NCBI RefSeq assembly: GCF_011604685.1
Contig: NZ_CP050063.1
Coordinates: 4,362,501-4,426,500, forward strand
Source of the DNA: Spirosoma aureum
GTDB taxonomy: Bacteria; Bacteroidota; Bacteroidia; Cytophagales; Spirosomataceae
Direction: 5' to 3'
Length of the DNA stretch: 64,000 nt
Positions 26,358 through 37,700 of this stretch are shown in pieces. Under the pieces are notes generated by a model. It was given only the letters and a program-made list of their open reading frames with translations, did not search any database and was not told where the DNA came from. The translations under genes and the position numbers were made by a program. How positions within the stretch are numbered: the stretch's first letter is position 1; every line of letters begins with the position of its first letter.

Positions 26358-27554
26358 ATGCGATACATACCAGTTTATTGCGTTATACTGCTGATTTCAA
26401 GTCAGGCTCTGGCCCAGAAATCAAGCCTGGATGTCGGCAATCAGCTTGATTACTGTGTTTCTCAGTTAAAAAAAGCGCTGCCTCAACAGACCGATTATAC
26501 AAAAGAACCCCGTCGGATACCAGCCGGACAGAAAAACTGGAATACGGTTTCGGTAACCGACTGGACGAGCGGTTTCTGGCCGGGTACGCTTTGGTACAGT
26601 TACGAATACACCAAAGATCCGACTCTCAAAGCAAAAGCAGAAGCCTTTACCGAATCGCTGGCTTTGGTGCTCGACAAACCCGTTCTCGATCATGATCTGG
26701 GTTTTCAGTTCTATTGCAGCTACGGCAACGGTTACCGCCTGACCCAAAATCAGGCCTACAAGGAAACGCTGCTCCGGGCGGCCGATTCGCTGGCTACGCT
26801 CTTTAATCCAAACGTCGGCACGATTTTGTCGTGGCCACGACCTGTGCCTAATATGGAGTGGCCGCAGCATAACACGATCATGGACAACATGATCAATCTC
26901 GAACTGTTGTTCTGGGCGTCGAAAAATGGTGGCAGCAAAAAGCTGTATGACATCGCCGTCAGTCATGCCATGACGACTATGAAAAACCATTTCCGGCCCG
27001 ACTGGACCTCCTATCATGTGGTAGTATATGACCGGGAAACCGGACGGAAAATCAAAGGCGTAACGCATCAGGGCTATTCTGATGCGTCAATGTGGGCGCG
27101 GGGGCAGGCCTGGGCCATTTATGGGTTTACAATGTCGTATCGTGAATCAGGTAAAAAAGAGTTTCTCGAAACGGCTCAGAAAACGGCCGATGTGTTCATC
27201 AAAAACCTGCCCGCCGATCATATTCCGTACTGGGATTTCAACGCTATTGATATTTCGAATGCGCCCAGGGATGCCTCGGCTGCGGCAGTGGTTTCGTCGG
27301 CGCTTCTCGAACTTTCCACCTTAACGAAGGATAAATCCCTCCAAACCAAATACCGAACCGAAGCCGAGGCTATGCTAACGTCTCTGTCGTCGGCCTCTTA
27401 CCAGAGTCATGAGGTAAACAACGCCTTTCTTTTGCATTCAACGGGTCATAAACCCAACAACTCCGAGGTCGATGTGTCGATCAATTATGCTGATTACTAC
27501 TACATTGAAGCTTTGTTGAGACTGAAGCGATTACAGGAAGGTAAACGGCTGTAG
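26358..27554 (+). CDS. Glycoside hydrolase family 88 (unsaturated glucuronyl hydrolase)
   Basis: A 398-residue enzyme started at ATG 26358, giving a signal peptide (MRYIPVYCVILLISSQALA); an in-frame ATG at 26310 only adds a hydrophilic head. It is a (alpha/alpha)6 barrel that removes the 4,5-unsaturated uronic acid left at the end of oligosaccharides by polysaccharide lyases. Catalytic aspartates are visible in HDLGFQF (Asp113) and TIMDNMINLE (Asp176), and the GYSDASMWARGQAW motif is present. It fits the two lyase-like proteins in the locus (15374 and 43823). Periplasmic. Probably cotranscribed with the GH97 gene upstream. Confidence 0.95.
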   Translation: MRYIPVYCVILLISSQALAQKSSLDVGNQLDYCVSQLKKALPQQTDYTKEPRRIPAGQKNWNTVSVTDWTSGFWPGTLWYSYEYTKDPTLKAKAEAFTESLALVLDKPVLDHDLGFQFYCSYGNGYRLTQNQAYKETLLRAADSLATLFNPNVGTILSWPRPVPNMEWPQHNTIMDNMINLELLFWASKNGGSKKLYDIAVSHAMTTMKNHFRPDWTSYHVVVYDRETGRKIKGVTHQGYSDASMWARGQAWAIYGFTMSYRESGKKEFLETAQKTADVFIKNLPADHIPYWDFNAIDISNAPRDASAAAVVSSALLELSTLTKDKSLQTKYRTEAEAMLTSLSSASYQSHEVNNAFLLHSTGHKPNNSEVDVSINYADYYYIEALLRLKRLQEGKRL

Positions 27555-27578
27555 TCGCCAATAATATTGATAGTATGT

Positions 27579-27639
27579 CTACCCAAAGACGAGCGGTGAG
27601 ACATGTTCGTATGTAAACTTGCCGCTCGTCTTTGGGTAG
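27579..27639. terminator. Bidirectional terminator between converging genes
   Basis: An 18-bp perfect stem, CTACCCAAAGACGAGCGG (27579-27596) with its complement at 27622-27639, and a 25-base loop. It separates GH88 (+) and the DUF1593 gene (-). Confidence 0.75.
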
Positions 27640-27664
27640 TATAGAGTTTTAAAAAACGAAAAAC

Positions 27665-29170
27665 TTAATTGGCCACCGTAGCAATAACACGTTGGTAACG
27701 GGTCAGCGAGGGCGTTCCCTGATCGCTGACTTCCAGAATCAGGTGAATCGTTTTTCCGGCTTCAGCATCCTTTGGGATGGTAATGGATGCTTTTGGCTGA
27801 TCGGCGTGTTTAATCGAAATTTGGCCAGCGTAGGTGCCTGCTTCTTCGTACTGCCACCACCGGTAGTTGACCTTGTCGTTGTCTGGATCGGTTCCTGAAC
27901 CGCTAAGTGTTATGAGCTGACCGGGTTTTACGGTTAAATTGCGGGCATGATTGAGCTTGACCGTAGGCGGGTGGTTGGCTTCTTTATAGGGTTTAACGCA
28001 CCAGTCGGCACGGGCGGCAAAATCGTTCTGAAGCGCGGGAATCCAGCGGGTTTGGGGATAGGCCGTTTCGTTTTTCTTTGTGTACGGGTCATAATCGGTC
28101 ACCTGTTTGCCATCTTCCCAGCGATAGGGATTCGTTTTTGATTGCACCATCCGCCCACCCCATCCGCCGTAGGAAATAGCTTCCATACTCCGTAGACCCA
28201 CATCGATCAGGTAGAAATAAGCCGGGGAATCACCCTCCGAAATGAAATCATACTGACTCCGGTTGTATTTTTTAGCCTCTTCCATATCCCCATGTGTATG
28301 CTCCGGGTCGCCGGGGAGCTTCTGGCCGTCACCCCACAGGTAATACGAAGACAGGAGTGGGCCATGCCCTGACTTGATGTGCTCAAAAAACCATTTGCCT
28401 CCCAGATAGGGTTGTAGTTCAGAAGGAACAACCCTAGGCCATAAGTAGGCAAAGCTCCAGAACTGATCGGAGTTGTATAATACTTTGATGTGCGGCCAGT
28501 TGGGAGCGACATATTTCTGGTAGGTCGCATCCTGATCAAGTACCGCGTAAATGATGGCTTTATCGGATACCTTTTTGGCAATCGTGGGCCAGCTGGGAGT
28601 ATTCCTGTATTGATCTTCGATGGATTTCAGGGCTCGGGCAACGGTGTTTGTCCCTCCCCATATTTGGAGGTAAACGGGGCTGGGATCAGTATCGAGCAGA
28701 ATTTTCTTGATGAGCTCAGAGCCTTTGGTATCGCGGCTCATTTCCCCTTCAAAATCAATATTGCCAACTCGAATCAGGCTCAGCAGATGCTCGGGAGTGG
28801 GATAACCTTTTGCATGTTTGATCAGAGTCGGATACACCTTGGCATATTTGTCAATATAGTCCTCCATCCAGGTTGTTCCGGGCCAGCGGAGTTCCGTTCG
28901 TTCGCCATAGCGTTTTGCCGTATTGGGCATCTCAGACGTGAACCGGGTGCCTTTGCCATCCCCTTTGTAATGCCACTGTGAACTGCTGTACACCAATCCC
29001 ACAATGTCAAACTCATTGCTGTACAGGAGCATCCGAATGAACGTATCGACATCGTCCACTTCGCCATCGGTGGTGACAATGGTACGTGGTTTGCCCGATG
29101 TTGACTGACCCACGGCAGGAGAGAGCGCTATCAGGAAACCCAGCAGCACCAATAAACCCGTTTTATGCAT
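27665..29170 (-). CDS. Secreted DUF1593 protein (nucleoside-hydrolase-like fold)
   Basis: A 501-residue exported protein; signal peptide to about residue 21 (ALSPAVGQ). The N-terminal domain opens with TTDGEVDDVDTF (Asp35, Asp39, Asp40), the calcium-binding aspartate cluster seen in nucleoside hydrolases, and continues to about residue 310 as DUF1593. A C-terminal beta-sandwich (about 400-500, VKPGQLITLSGSGTDPDNDKVNYRWWQ) resembles a PKD/cadherin-type domain. Such proteins occur in polysaccharide clusters and are presumed hydrolases of a glycosidic or N-glycosidic bond; the substrate is unproven. It is the only enzyme gene of the locus on the minus strand. Confidence 0.85.
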   Translation of the reverse strand: MHKTGLLVLLGFLIALSPAVGQSTSGKPRTIVTTDGEVDDVDTFIRMLLYSNEFDIVGLVYSSSQWHYKGDGKGTRFTSEMPNTAKRYGERTELRWPGTTWMEDYIDKYAKVYPTLIKHAKGYPTPEHLLSLIRVGNIDFEGEMSRDTKGSELIKKILLDTDPSPVYLQIWGGTNTVARALKSIEDQYRNTPSWPTIAKKVSDKAIIYAVLDQDATYQKYVAPNWPHIKVLYNSDQFWSFAYLWPRVVPSELQPYLGGKWFFEHIKSGHGPLLSSYYLWGDGQKLPGDPEHTHGDMEEAKKYNRSQYDFISEGDSPAYFYLIDVGLRSMEAISYGGWGGRMVQSKTNPYRWEDGKQVTDYDPYTKKNETAYPQTRWIPALQNDFAARADWCVKPYKEANHPPTVKLNHARNLTVKPGQLITLSGSGTDPDNDKVNYRWWQYEEAGTYAGQISIKHADQPKASITIPKDAEAGKTIHLILEVSDQGTPSLTRYQRVIATVAN

Positions 29171-29588
29171 TTGTTTAGGTTTTGGTTAAATGGTCTATTC
29201 ATTTTGAGCGTTTTCCTTAGTAAATCAGTTGCCCATGAGTCTGATCCACTTATTTACTCCGCTGATTTTCTGGATGAAGTTTCTAATTTTTTCGTTTACC
29301 GGGTGTAGTATGCTCGAAAAAAAGACTTTTGGCCATATTCTCGTGCCTATTTGTATAGTAAGGGTAATTTAATTGGATTAAACTTACTGCAAATCTATGA
29401 TTTTCTTAAATAATGGAAAATAATAATAAATAAAAGAAAATAGTCTGTACTGGCCTATACAGTACCCGAATACATCGGTTTTGTGAACTGGAGTCAGAAT
29501 CGGATAAAAGAAAGCCTGCATCGTGAATTTACGGATAGAACCAGATTGCTTTACTTTTGTGCTGTTGATTCCCGTTTTTCCTGTACGA
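29171..29588. other. Divergent intergenic region, no gene seen
   Basis: A 418-base AT-rich spacer between the DUF1593 gene (-) and the DUF5703 gene (+). It contains a small dyad CTGTA...TACAG (29445-29462) and a candidate promoter at 29552-29559 for the plus-strand gene. Confidence 0.5.
29552..29559 (+). promoter_or_regulatory. Candidate -7 promoter element for the DUF5703 gene
   Basis: TACTTTTG fits TAnnTTTG; a weak TTT(A) lies about 21 bases upstream. The start of transcription would fall near 29566, just before the ATG at 29589. This supports that ATG over the in-frame ATG at 29523, which lies upstream of the promoter. Confidence 0.4.
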
Positions 29589-31910
29589 ATGAAAATAACC
29601 CTCCTGGTTCTGATTCTCGCCATTTCTGGAATACCGTGCAGTGTTTCACAAGCCCAGACCTTGTCATCTTATAATGTTATCTGGACCAGTCAATGCCGCA
29701 ACTCATCAGAATCGATGCCTTGCGGAGGGGGCGACATTGGCCTGAATGTTTGGGTTGAGAACGGTGAACTCCTTTTTTATATGGCTCAAAGTGGTGTATT
29801 CGACGAAAATAATGCGTCACTCAAAGCAGGCCGTGTGCGGGTAAGATTGTCGCCTAACCCATTAGATGGGAAGTCGTTTCGGCAGGAATTGTCGCTTCAG
29901 GACGGGCATGTGAAAATTCACGGAACCAATGGTGCATTAAGCGCCGATTTGCGCGTTTGGGTTGATGTATTTCGGCCGGTTATCCACGTTGATATTCAGA
30001 GCAGTAAAGCAACAAAAGTTGAGGCTACATATGAAACCTGGCGAACGAAAGATCGAGTCAGTAAAGGGGAAGCGAACAAGGCAAATACCTGGAAGCATAT
30101 GTTTTCTGGTGAGGTAACCACCTTTCGGGATACGATTAATTTTCAGTCAGATGCCGTGCAGTTTTACCACCAGAATCGGGCAACGACCGTGTTCGATATG
30201 ACAGTAAAACAACAGGGTCTGGAAGGTCTTAAAGAGCAATTGTACAACCCGATGAAGGATCTGATTTTCGGCGGAACAATGCTCGGGCAGAACATGCACC
30301 CCGCCGGAAAAACGGCTGGAAAATACATCGATACTGATTTTGAAGGCTGGAAGCTGGCCAGTGTATCACCCGAGCGGTCGCATACAATTACGGTTTACCT
30401 GCACACCGACACGGTGAAGAGCGTAGCGGAATGGCAGAGGGGAGTGCGCCAGTTCATAGTCGATGCGACAAAGACAGAGAAGACGGCATTGCCAAAAACA
30501 CTCGACTGGTGGAAGCAATTCTGGAACCGAAGCGCTATTTTTATTCAGCCCGACCGACCCGATACGGCATCGGCGACATGGCAGATTGGCCGTAATTACC
30601 AGTTGTTTCGCTACATGCTTGGTTGCAATGCACTGGGAAAATGGCCGACGAAATTCAACGGCGGGTTGTTTACCTATGACCCTGTTTTTACGAACAAAAA
30701 CGATACGTTGTCGCCTGATTTCAGAAACTGGGGTGGTGGAACCCACACGGCACAAAATCAGCGGCTAGTCTATTTCCCGATGCTGAAGAGCGGTGATTTT
30801 GACCTGATGAAGCCCCAGTTCGATTTCTACCTGCGACTTCTAAAAACGGCCGAGCTGCGCACAAAGCACTACTGGGGGCACGAAGGCGCAAGTTTTACCG
30901 AACAGATTGAGAATTTCGGGTTGCCAAACCCTGCTGAATATGGGTACAAACGCCCTGCCGAATATGACCAGGGCATGGAATACAATCGCTGGCTGGAATA
31001 CCTCTGGGATACATCGCTGGAATTTTGCCTGATGATGTTGGACGAAGAGCGATACACCGGGAACGATATTTCGTCCTATATCCCGTTTATTGAAAGCTGC
31101 CTGACTTTTTTCGATCAGCATTATCAGTATCTGGCGCGGAAGCGGGGAGCCAGCGCACTGGATGAAAAAAAGCAACTTGTTATCTATCCGGGTTCGGCGG
31201 CTGAGACATATAAAATGGCCTATAATCCGTCGTCAACTGTAGCGGGGCTGACAACCGTTTTGACGCGACTGCTTGACTTGCCGGACACTTATCTGAACGA
31301 CCAGAAACGCAAAACCTGGACCGAGATGCTCAGGCGAATTCCGCCGATCAGTTTTCGGGAGTTCGATGGGCATGTGACTATTTCTCCCGCAAAGCTCTGG
31401 GAACGAATCAATAATACAGAGAGTCCGCAACTGTATCCGGTTTTCCCATGGGGTACGTATGGGCTTGGTAAACCCGGCCTCGATACGGCCATCAATACCT
31501 ACAAATATGACCCGGATGTTGTCAAACAGATCAGCCATGTTGGCTGGCGGCAGCATAGCATTTTTGCCGCCCGGCTTGGCCTGACTGATGAAGCCGCCCG
31601 CCTGACTACGTTAAAGCTAGGAAATTCCGGTCGGCGCTTCCCGGCTTTCTGGGGACCTGGCTTCGACTGGACGCCCGACCATAACTGGGGTGGGGCAGGC
31701 ATGATCGGTCTTCAGGAAATGCTGATGCAGACGGATGGCAAGGTGATCCGGCTGCTTCCGGCCTGGCCCAGAAACTGGGACGTAACGTTTAAGCTTCATG
31801 CACCTTACAAGACCACAGTAGAAGGCCGATTTGTCAACGGGAAAGTCGAAAAACTGACTGTAACACCTGCCAAACGAGCAAAGGATGTGATCTTGCCGGA
31901 CTTTAAGTAA
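29589..31910 (+). CDS. Secreted DUF5703-domain, GH95-like six-hairpin glycosidase homologue
   Basis: A 773-residue exported protein; from ATG 29589 the signal peptide is MKITLLVLILAISGIPCSVSQA. The N-terminal DUF5703 beta-sandwich (about 25-270) starts with NVIWTSQCRNSSESMPCGGGDIGLNVW and is followed by an (alpha/alpha)6 barrel of the kind found in GH95/GH65. Barrel features include YWGHEGASFTEQ and the aromatic FWGPGFDWTPDHNWGG, with a closing beta domain. Family members are common in Bacteroidota glycan clusters but I know of no proven activity, so it is named by domain only. The downstream gene is GH95, possibly in the same transcription unit (208-base gap). Confidence 0.88.
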   Translation: MKITLLVLILAISGIPCSVSQAQTLSSYNVIWTSQCRNSSESMPCGGGDIGLNVWVENGELLFYMAQSGVFDENNASLKAGRVRVRLSPNPLDGKSFRQELSLQDGHVKIHGTNGALSADLRVWVDVFRPVIHVDIQSSKATKVEATYETWRTKDRVSKGEANKANTWKHMFSGEVTTFRDTINFQSDAVQFYHQNRATTVFDMTVKQQGLEGLKEQLYNPMKDLIFGGTMLGQNMHPAGKTAGKYIDTDFEGWKLASVSPERSHTITVYLHTDTVKSVAEWQRGVRQFIVDATKTEKTALPKTLDWWKQFWNRSAIFIQPDRPDTASATWQIGRNYQLFRYMLGCNALGKWPTKFNGGLFTYDPVFTNKNDTLSPDFRNWGGGTHTAQNQRLVYFPMLKSGDFDLMKPQFDFYLRLLKTAELRTKHYWGHEGASFTEQIENFGLPNPAEYGYKRPAEYDQGMEYNRWLEYLWDTSLEFCLMMLDEERYTGNDISSYIPFIESCLTFFDQHYQYLARKRGASALDEKKQLVIYPGSAAETYKMAYNPSSTVAGLTTVLTRLLDLPDTYLNDQKRKTWTEMLRRIPPISFREFDGHVTISPAKLWERINNTESPQLYPVFPWGTYGLGKPGLDTAINTYKYDPDVVKQISHVGWRQHSIFAARLGLTDEAARLTTLKLGNSGRRFPAFWGPGFDWTPDHNWGGAGMIGLQEMLMQTDGKVIRLLPAWPRNWDVTFKLHAPYKTTVEGRFVNGKVEKLTVTPAKRAKDVILPDFK

Positions 31911-32118
31911 ACGGAGTGGCGCACTAGTCCAAAGCCCTGACCGAACAAGCGAAGCATACTGAAAAAAGGAGTGGAAAGCTAAATGTAGTCGTGATAAGAC
32001 TTATTTACATCCACGTGCTGACTATCCGGTTTCTTGCGATAAAATTGCATCGGGATGGGTAAAAAAGCTGGGGAAATGACTCAGTCCCATTAGCCGATAA
32101 ACAGTCTGACTATTCATT

Positions 32119-34593
32119 ATGACGATCTTTCGAGTAACTATTTGTCTTCTCTGCGTTTCTCTGTCGACACTTGCCCAGCAACCTAAAGCTCTAAAACTCT
32201 GGTACAAACAACCAGCCGGAACCACCTGGACGAATGCGCTGCCTGTTGGCAATGGCCGATTAGGAGCCATGATTTATGGAAACCCTGAGCAGGAAATCAT
32301 TAAACTAAATGAAGCGACGGTTTGGTCGGGCGGGCCAAACCGCAACGACAATCCAGAAGCGTTGGCCGCTTTACCGACTATTCGGAAATTAATTTTTGAG
32401 GGCAAGCAGGACGAAGCGCAGAAATTGGCGAGTGAGAAAATTCAGTCAGCCAAAATCAACGGTATGAAATATCAGCCGGTCGGTAACCTCCTGTTAACTT
32501 TTCCGAATCATCAGACGTACAGCAATTATTACCGCGATCTGGATATTGAAAAAGCCGTTGCCACCACCTCGTATACGGTTGATGGTGTGCGTTATACGCG
32601 TCAGGTGATTGCGTCGGTACCCGACCAGGTCATTGTAGTTCGATTGACTGCCGACAAGCCCGGCAAGTTATCGTTTGCAGCTTTCCTGAACAGCCCACAG
32701 CAAATCCAGCGAACCATTGAGGGAACAAATAAGCTCGTGCTAACGGGCATTACCAGCGACCATGAGGGCGTGAAGGGACAAGTGCGGTTTAATGCGCACG
32801 TACACGTCATGCCGGAAGGTGGTCAAACCAGCAAAACCGATACGTCGGTCGTGGTGAGTGGCGCCAATGCCGCTACCCTTTACGTGTCGATGGCTACTAA
32901 TTTCGTTGATTATAAAACCCTCACTGCCGATCCGAAAGCCCTGGCCGATAAACACCTGAATCTGGCCATCAAGCGCCCTTTTCCGATTATCCTGAATAAT
33001 CATATAGCGGCTTATCAACGTTATTTCAATCGCGTCAAACTGAATCTGGGTAGTTCGGCCGCTGCTGCGGGACTTCCTACCGACGAACGAATTAAACAGT
33101 TTGCAACGGGCAATGATCCGGAATTGGTGTCACTGTATTTTCAGTTTGGGCGGTATCTGCTGATTTCGGCTTCGCAGCCGGGGCGAGATGGGGTTCAAGG
33201 GCAGCCTGCTACCCTGCAAGGCCTCTGGAATGATGAGATGAGCCCGCCCTGGGATAGCAAATATACCATCAACATCAACACCGAAATGAACTACTGGCCC
33301 GCCGAAGTCACGAACCTGACCGAACTGCATGAACCACTGGTGAAGATGGTAAATGAGTTGTCGCAGACGGGTCAGGAAACCGCGCGGGTTATGTATGGAG
33401 CCAAAGGATGGGTTGCTCATCACAACACCGATCTCTGGCGAATTACCGGCCCTGTCGACCCAATTTATTATGCGATGTGGCCAATGGGCGGTGCATGGCT
33501 CAGCCAGCATTTGTGGGAAAAGTACCAGTATTCGGGCGATAAAAAGTACCTTAAATCAGTCTATCCGGCCATAAAAGGGGCCGCCGAGTTCTTTGTGGAC
33601 TATCTGGTCGAAGATCCCAATCATCATTATCTGGTCGTTTGCCCCGGTATGTCACCCGAAAATGCTCCGTCGACCCGGCCCAAAACCTCGATTGACGCGG
33701 GCGTAACGATGGACAATCAGATTGTCTTCGACATTTTTACCTGCACCATTCGGGCGGCCAAAGCACTCAACGTCGATGCCGATTTTGTCAGGATAGTAGA
33801 GTCTAAACTGGCTCAGTTGCCGCCAATGCAGGTTGGTAAGCATGGCCAGTTGCAGGAGTGGATCGACGATCTGGACAGCCCCGACGACAAGCACCGCCAT
33901 ATTTCACACCTGTATGGCCTGTACCCATCGGCGCAATTGTCGGCCTACCGTACTCCTCAGTTGTTTACGGCAGCACGCAACACCCTGGAACAGCGGGGCG
34001 ATGTGTCTACGGGCTGGTCGATGGGATGGAAAGTGAACTGGTGGGCGCGGCTTCTGGACGGGAATCGGGCTTATAAGTTGATTACCAATCAACTGTCGCC
34101 GGTTGGTTCACAGCAGGGTGGAGGCACCTATACGAACTTGTTCGATGCGCACCCGCCGTTTCAGATCGATGGTAATTTTGGCTGCACGGCCGGAATAGCC
34201 GAAATGATCATGCAGAGCCATGACGGTGCTATCCACCTGCTTCCGGCCTTGCCCGACCGATGGCAGAACGGAAGCATCAGCGGCCTGCGGGCACGCGGTG
34301 GTTTTGAGATCACATCCCTTGAGTGGAAAAATGGCAAAGTGGCAAAAGTCACAATAAAATCTACGTTGGGAGGAAACTGCCGAATTCGGGTTCCGAACGA
34401 AATGAAGGCAAATGGATTCACGACGGTGCTCAATGGAGCCGACAACCCGAATCCATTTTATCAGACACTGGCAATCAAAGACCCTATCATTTCGCCCCAG
34501 GCGCAGCTTATCATGAAGAAGCCGTTTATTGGGCCAGTCTATGATTTTGCAACGCAGCCGGGCAAAAGCTACACACTGGTTCTTAACAAATAG
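32119..34593 (+). CDS. Glycoside hydrolase family 95 (alpha-L-fucosidase or alpha-L-galactosidase type)
   Basis: An 824-residue secreted enzyme with a signal peptide to about residue 20 (CVSLSTLAQ). An N-terminal super-beta-sandwich ([25 protein letters not shown]) precedes the (alpha/alpha)6 catalytic barrel. Barrel motifs match GH95: [10 protein letters not shown] (Asn387, Asn391), SPENAPS (Glu514, expected acid) and PFQIDGNFG (Asp684, expected base). GH95 enzymes are inverting and remove terminal L-fucose or L-galactose from xyloglucan, pectin side chains or other glycans. Terminal deoxy-sugars or L-galactose on the target glycan are therefore likely. Confidence 0.94.
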   Translation: MTIFRVTICLLCVSLSTLAQQPKALKLWYKQPAGTTWTNALPVGNGRLGAMIYGNPEQEIIKLNEATVWSGGPNRNDNPEALAALPTIRKLIFEGKQDEAQKLASEKIQSAKINGMKYQPVGNLLLTFPNHQTYSNYYRDLDIEKAVATTSYTVDGVRYTRQVIASVPDQVIVVRLTADKPGKLSFAAFLNSPQQIQRTIEGTNKLVLTGITSDHEGVKGQVRFNAHVHVMPEGGQTSKTDTSVVVSGANAATLYVSMATNFVDYKTLTADPKALADKHLNLAIKRPFPIILNNHIAAYQRYFNRVKLNLGSSAAAAGLPTDERIKQFATGNDPELVSLYFQFGRYLLISASQPGRDGVQGQPATLQGLWNDEMSPPWDSKYTININTEMNYWPAEVTNLTELHEPLVKMVNELSQTGQETARVMYGAKGWVAHHNTDLWRITGPVDPIYYAMWPMGGAWLSQHLWEKYQYSGDKKYLKSVYPAIKGAAEFFVDYLVEDPNHHYLVVCPGMSPENAPSTRPKTSIDAGVTMDNQIVFDIFTCTIRAAKALNVDADFVRIVESKLAQLPPMQVGKHGQLQEWIDDLDSPDDKHRHISHLYGLYPSAQLSAYRTPQLFTAARNTLEQRGDVSTGWSMGWKVNWWARLLDGNRAYKLITNQLSPVGSQQGGGTYTNLFDAHPPFQIDGNFGCTAGIAEMIMQSHDGAIHLLPALPDRWQNGSISGLRARGGFEITSLEWKNGKVAKVTIKSTLGGNCRIRVPNEMKANGFTTVLNGADNPNPFYQTLAIKDPIISPQAQLIMKKPFIGPVYDFATQPGKSYTLVLNK

Positions 34594-34598
34594 TGGTA

Positions 34599-34641
34599 CG
34601 TTCATATGGGAGCCAGGTTTGTAGGCGCTTCCATATGAACG
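34599..34641 (+). terminator. Hairpin after GH95
   Basis: An 11-bp perfect stem, CGTTCATATGG (34599-34609) with CCATATGAACG (34631-34641), closes a 21-base loop with extra internal pairing. No long T-run. Lies 5 bases after the GH95 stop. Confidence 0.5.
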
Positions 34642-34704
34642 CATAAGTCGGATTTGTGTAAAACAACCTCTTATTTGTGTATTTTCATTGGCTTGCTTAA
34701 ATCC

Positions 34705-34712
34705 TACTTTTG
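34705..34712 (+). promoter_or_regulatory. Candidate -7 promoter element for the PSD1 gene
   Basis: TACTTTTG matches TAnnTTTG. TTG at 34688-34690 is closer than the ideal spacing. The leader would be about 60 bases before the ATG at 34779. Confidence 0.4.
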
Positions 34713-34778
34713 CTGGTGATCGGACAATGAACAAGGATGCTCGCTTTAAGCAGCAAATGGCCTATCTAGTCGGAACCA

Positions 34779-37700
34779 ATGAAAAACACAGGACTTACGA
34801 AACAAACCCGATCCAGTCTATTGCTGATAGGGCTGATTTGTTTCTGTACAGCGGTGCTCATGCAAGCCTGTAGTTCTGTCGATAAACCCGCCGATATTGC
34901 TAAACTGGCGGATAAGCTCCCGGAAACGGTCGATTACAACCTACACGTTAAGCCCATTCTCTCGGACAAGTGCTTTTTCTGTCATGGTCCGGATAAAAAC
35001 AGTCAGAAAGCTGGTCTGGAACTGGCTACCCGGGAAGGAGCTCTGGCAGCCTTAAAAAAAGCCAGACACAAGCATGCCATTGTTCCCGGTGATCTGGACA
35101 ACAGCGAAGTATACCATCGGATTATTACCGCTGATGAACAGGAGATGATGCCGCCTAAAGCGTCTAATCGCGTACTGTCGACTTATGAAAAGGCCGTACT
35201 CATCAAATGGATTGAGCAAGGTGCGGACTATAAACAGCACTGGGCGCTCATCAGGCCAGAAAAATCAAAACTACCTGACGTACAGAACAAGAATTGGCCT
35301 AAAAACGCCATTGATTATTTTACACTCCATAAAATGGAGGAGAAAGGGCTGAAACCCGGGCCTGAAGCCGATAAAGAAACGCTGCTGCGCCGGGTGTCGC
35401 TCGACCTTACGGGTTTACCGCCTACGCTGGACGAAAGAGACGCATTTCTGGCCGACAAATCGCCGAATGCGTACGAAAAAGTAGTCAACCGATTGTTACA
35501 ATCACCCCATTACGGCGAAAAAATGGCTGTCGACTGGCTGGACCTGGCCCGGTATGCCGACACGCATGGCTACACTGTGGATCGCTATCGGGCCATGTGG
35601 CCCTGGCGGGATTGGGTCATTAAATCGTTCAACCAAAATCGACCGTTCAGCCAGTTCATTACCTGGCAACTGGCCGGTGACTTGCTGCCACGGCCTACGC
35701 GCGAGCAGCGGCTGGCGACAGGTTTCAACCGGAACCACTCCCAAAATATGGAAGGGGGGATTATTAACGAAGAATTTCGGGTTGAATACGTGGCTGATCG
35801 CACCAACACACTGGGTACGGCCATGCTGGGTATGACGGTGGAGTGTGCCCGTTGCCACGACCACAAATTTGACCCGATTTCGCAGAAGGATTATTACAGC
35901 CTGTTTGCGTTTTTTAACAATGTTGATGAGGCCGGACAGATTTCGTGGGACGATGCCATACCGGTACCTACCCTGTTGCTGACCGAAAAGAAACAGGATA
36001 GTCTGCTGACTTTTATCGATACGAAGATCAAAACGGCGGAAACAACCCTTGCCAGAACCGTTCAGTCCGAAAAACCAGCCTTTGAACAATGGCGGAAAGA
36101 GGCAAATAATGTAATCTCATTTGCTCCTCAGGCAGGGCTTCAGGCCCGATTTACATTCGACAAGCTGGTCAATGGGAAATTCGAAAGTGAGGTATCAGGC
36201 ACGGATAAAGGAACTGTGGTCGATCCGGTACTGGCTGCGGGCAAGTTTGGACAGGCATTTCAATCCAACGGCGATGATATTCTTAGCCTCGGTAAAGTAG
36301 GTATTTTTCATCGGGCGCAGCCATTTTCGATCGGTGTCTGGGTGAATATTCCCAAAGAACTGAACAAGGGCGTGATTTTACACAAAGGACAGGGTGATAT
36401 TCTGTACAATTTCAGGGGGTATTTCCTGAACATCCGCGAGGGGAAGGCCGAACTACTGATGGCCCACACCTGGCCGTACAACAATATCGTCAGGATTAGT
36501 CAGGCATTGCTGCCGAAGCAAAAATGGATTCACCTGACCATGACGTACGACGGATCGAGCAAAGCCAGTGGCCTGAAGCTATATATCGATGGCAAAGAAG
36601 CGTCGATGATCACGGAAAAAGACAATCTGTACAAGGACATTGTCTGGCCCAAAGGCACCCATTTAGGGAAGGAACAGCCCGGTTTGCAGGTAGGTGCCGA
36701 TATGAGGGGAGCCGGTTTAAAAAATGGATTGGTCGATGAACTGGTTGTCTACGGCCGAGAACTCACGGCTGCTGAAGTGTCCTTGCTGGCAACACCTTCC
36801 GGGACTTTAGCCACTCGTCAGGCAACCGTGACCGACGCAAAAGAATCGTTTCCCTACTACCTGTCAACCAAATCATCGACTTATCAACAGCAGCAAAGAA
36901 CCTTACAACAGCTTCGCACAGAGCGCAATAAGGTTGTGGAAGCCATACCGGAATTAATGGTGATGGAGGAGATGAAAACACCCCGACCTACCTTCCTGCT
37001 CAAACGGGGTGTCTATGATGCACATGGTCCGCGGGTACGCCCCGATGTGCCAGCCAGTATTCTGCCTTTTTCGCCGGAATTTCCACGGAACCGACTAGGG
37101 CTGGCAAAATGGCTTCTTCATCCTGATAATCCGCTGACGGCCCGTGTTGTGGTGAATCGCTACTGGCAAACGTACTTCGGAACCGGTCTCCAGAAATCGT
37201 CCAATAATTTTGGTAATCAGGGAGGATTGCCCACGCATCCCGAACTGCTCGACTGGCTGGCCATCACGTTTCGGGACGGTAGAAATGCAATGGATCGCTG
37301 GAATATGAAAGCGATGCAGAAACTGATCGTTCTATCGGCCACGTATCGCCAATCGTCCCGCGCCAGCCGCGAAGGACTTCAGCGCGACCCGGAAAATACA
37401 TGGCTATCGCGCGGTCCATCGTCACGATTAACGGCAGAAATGATTCGTGATAATGCCTTGGCCGCCAGTGGCTTGTTGTCGAAAAAAATGGGTGGGCCAA
37501 GCGTAAAACCGTACCAGCCAGTTGGTTTGTGGGCGGTAAATGACGATGTATATAAACAGGACAAAGGAGAAAATCTTTTCCGTCGCAGCTTGTATACGTT
37601 CTGGCGTCGAACCAACCCACCACCGTCGATGAATACCTTCGATGCGCCTTCGCGCAGCTATTGCGTCGTGCAACGGCAAAAAACCAGTACACCCCTTCAA

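Noticed and set aside
34727-34873. Possible upstream leader peptide before the PSD1 lipoprotein
   Set aside because: An ATG at 34727 opens a 48-codon frame overlapping the lipoprotein start, but the sequence has no leader-type features; considered chance.
35502-36089. 195-codon minus-strand ORF inside the PSD1 gene
   Set aside because: Antisense to the DUF1549 region, which has clear conserved motifs; no start context.
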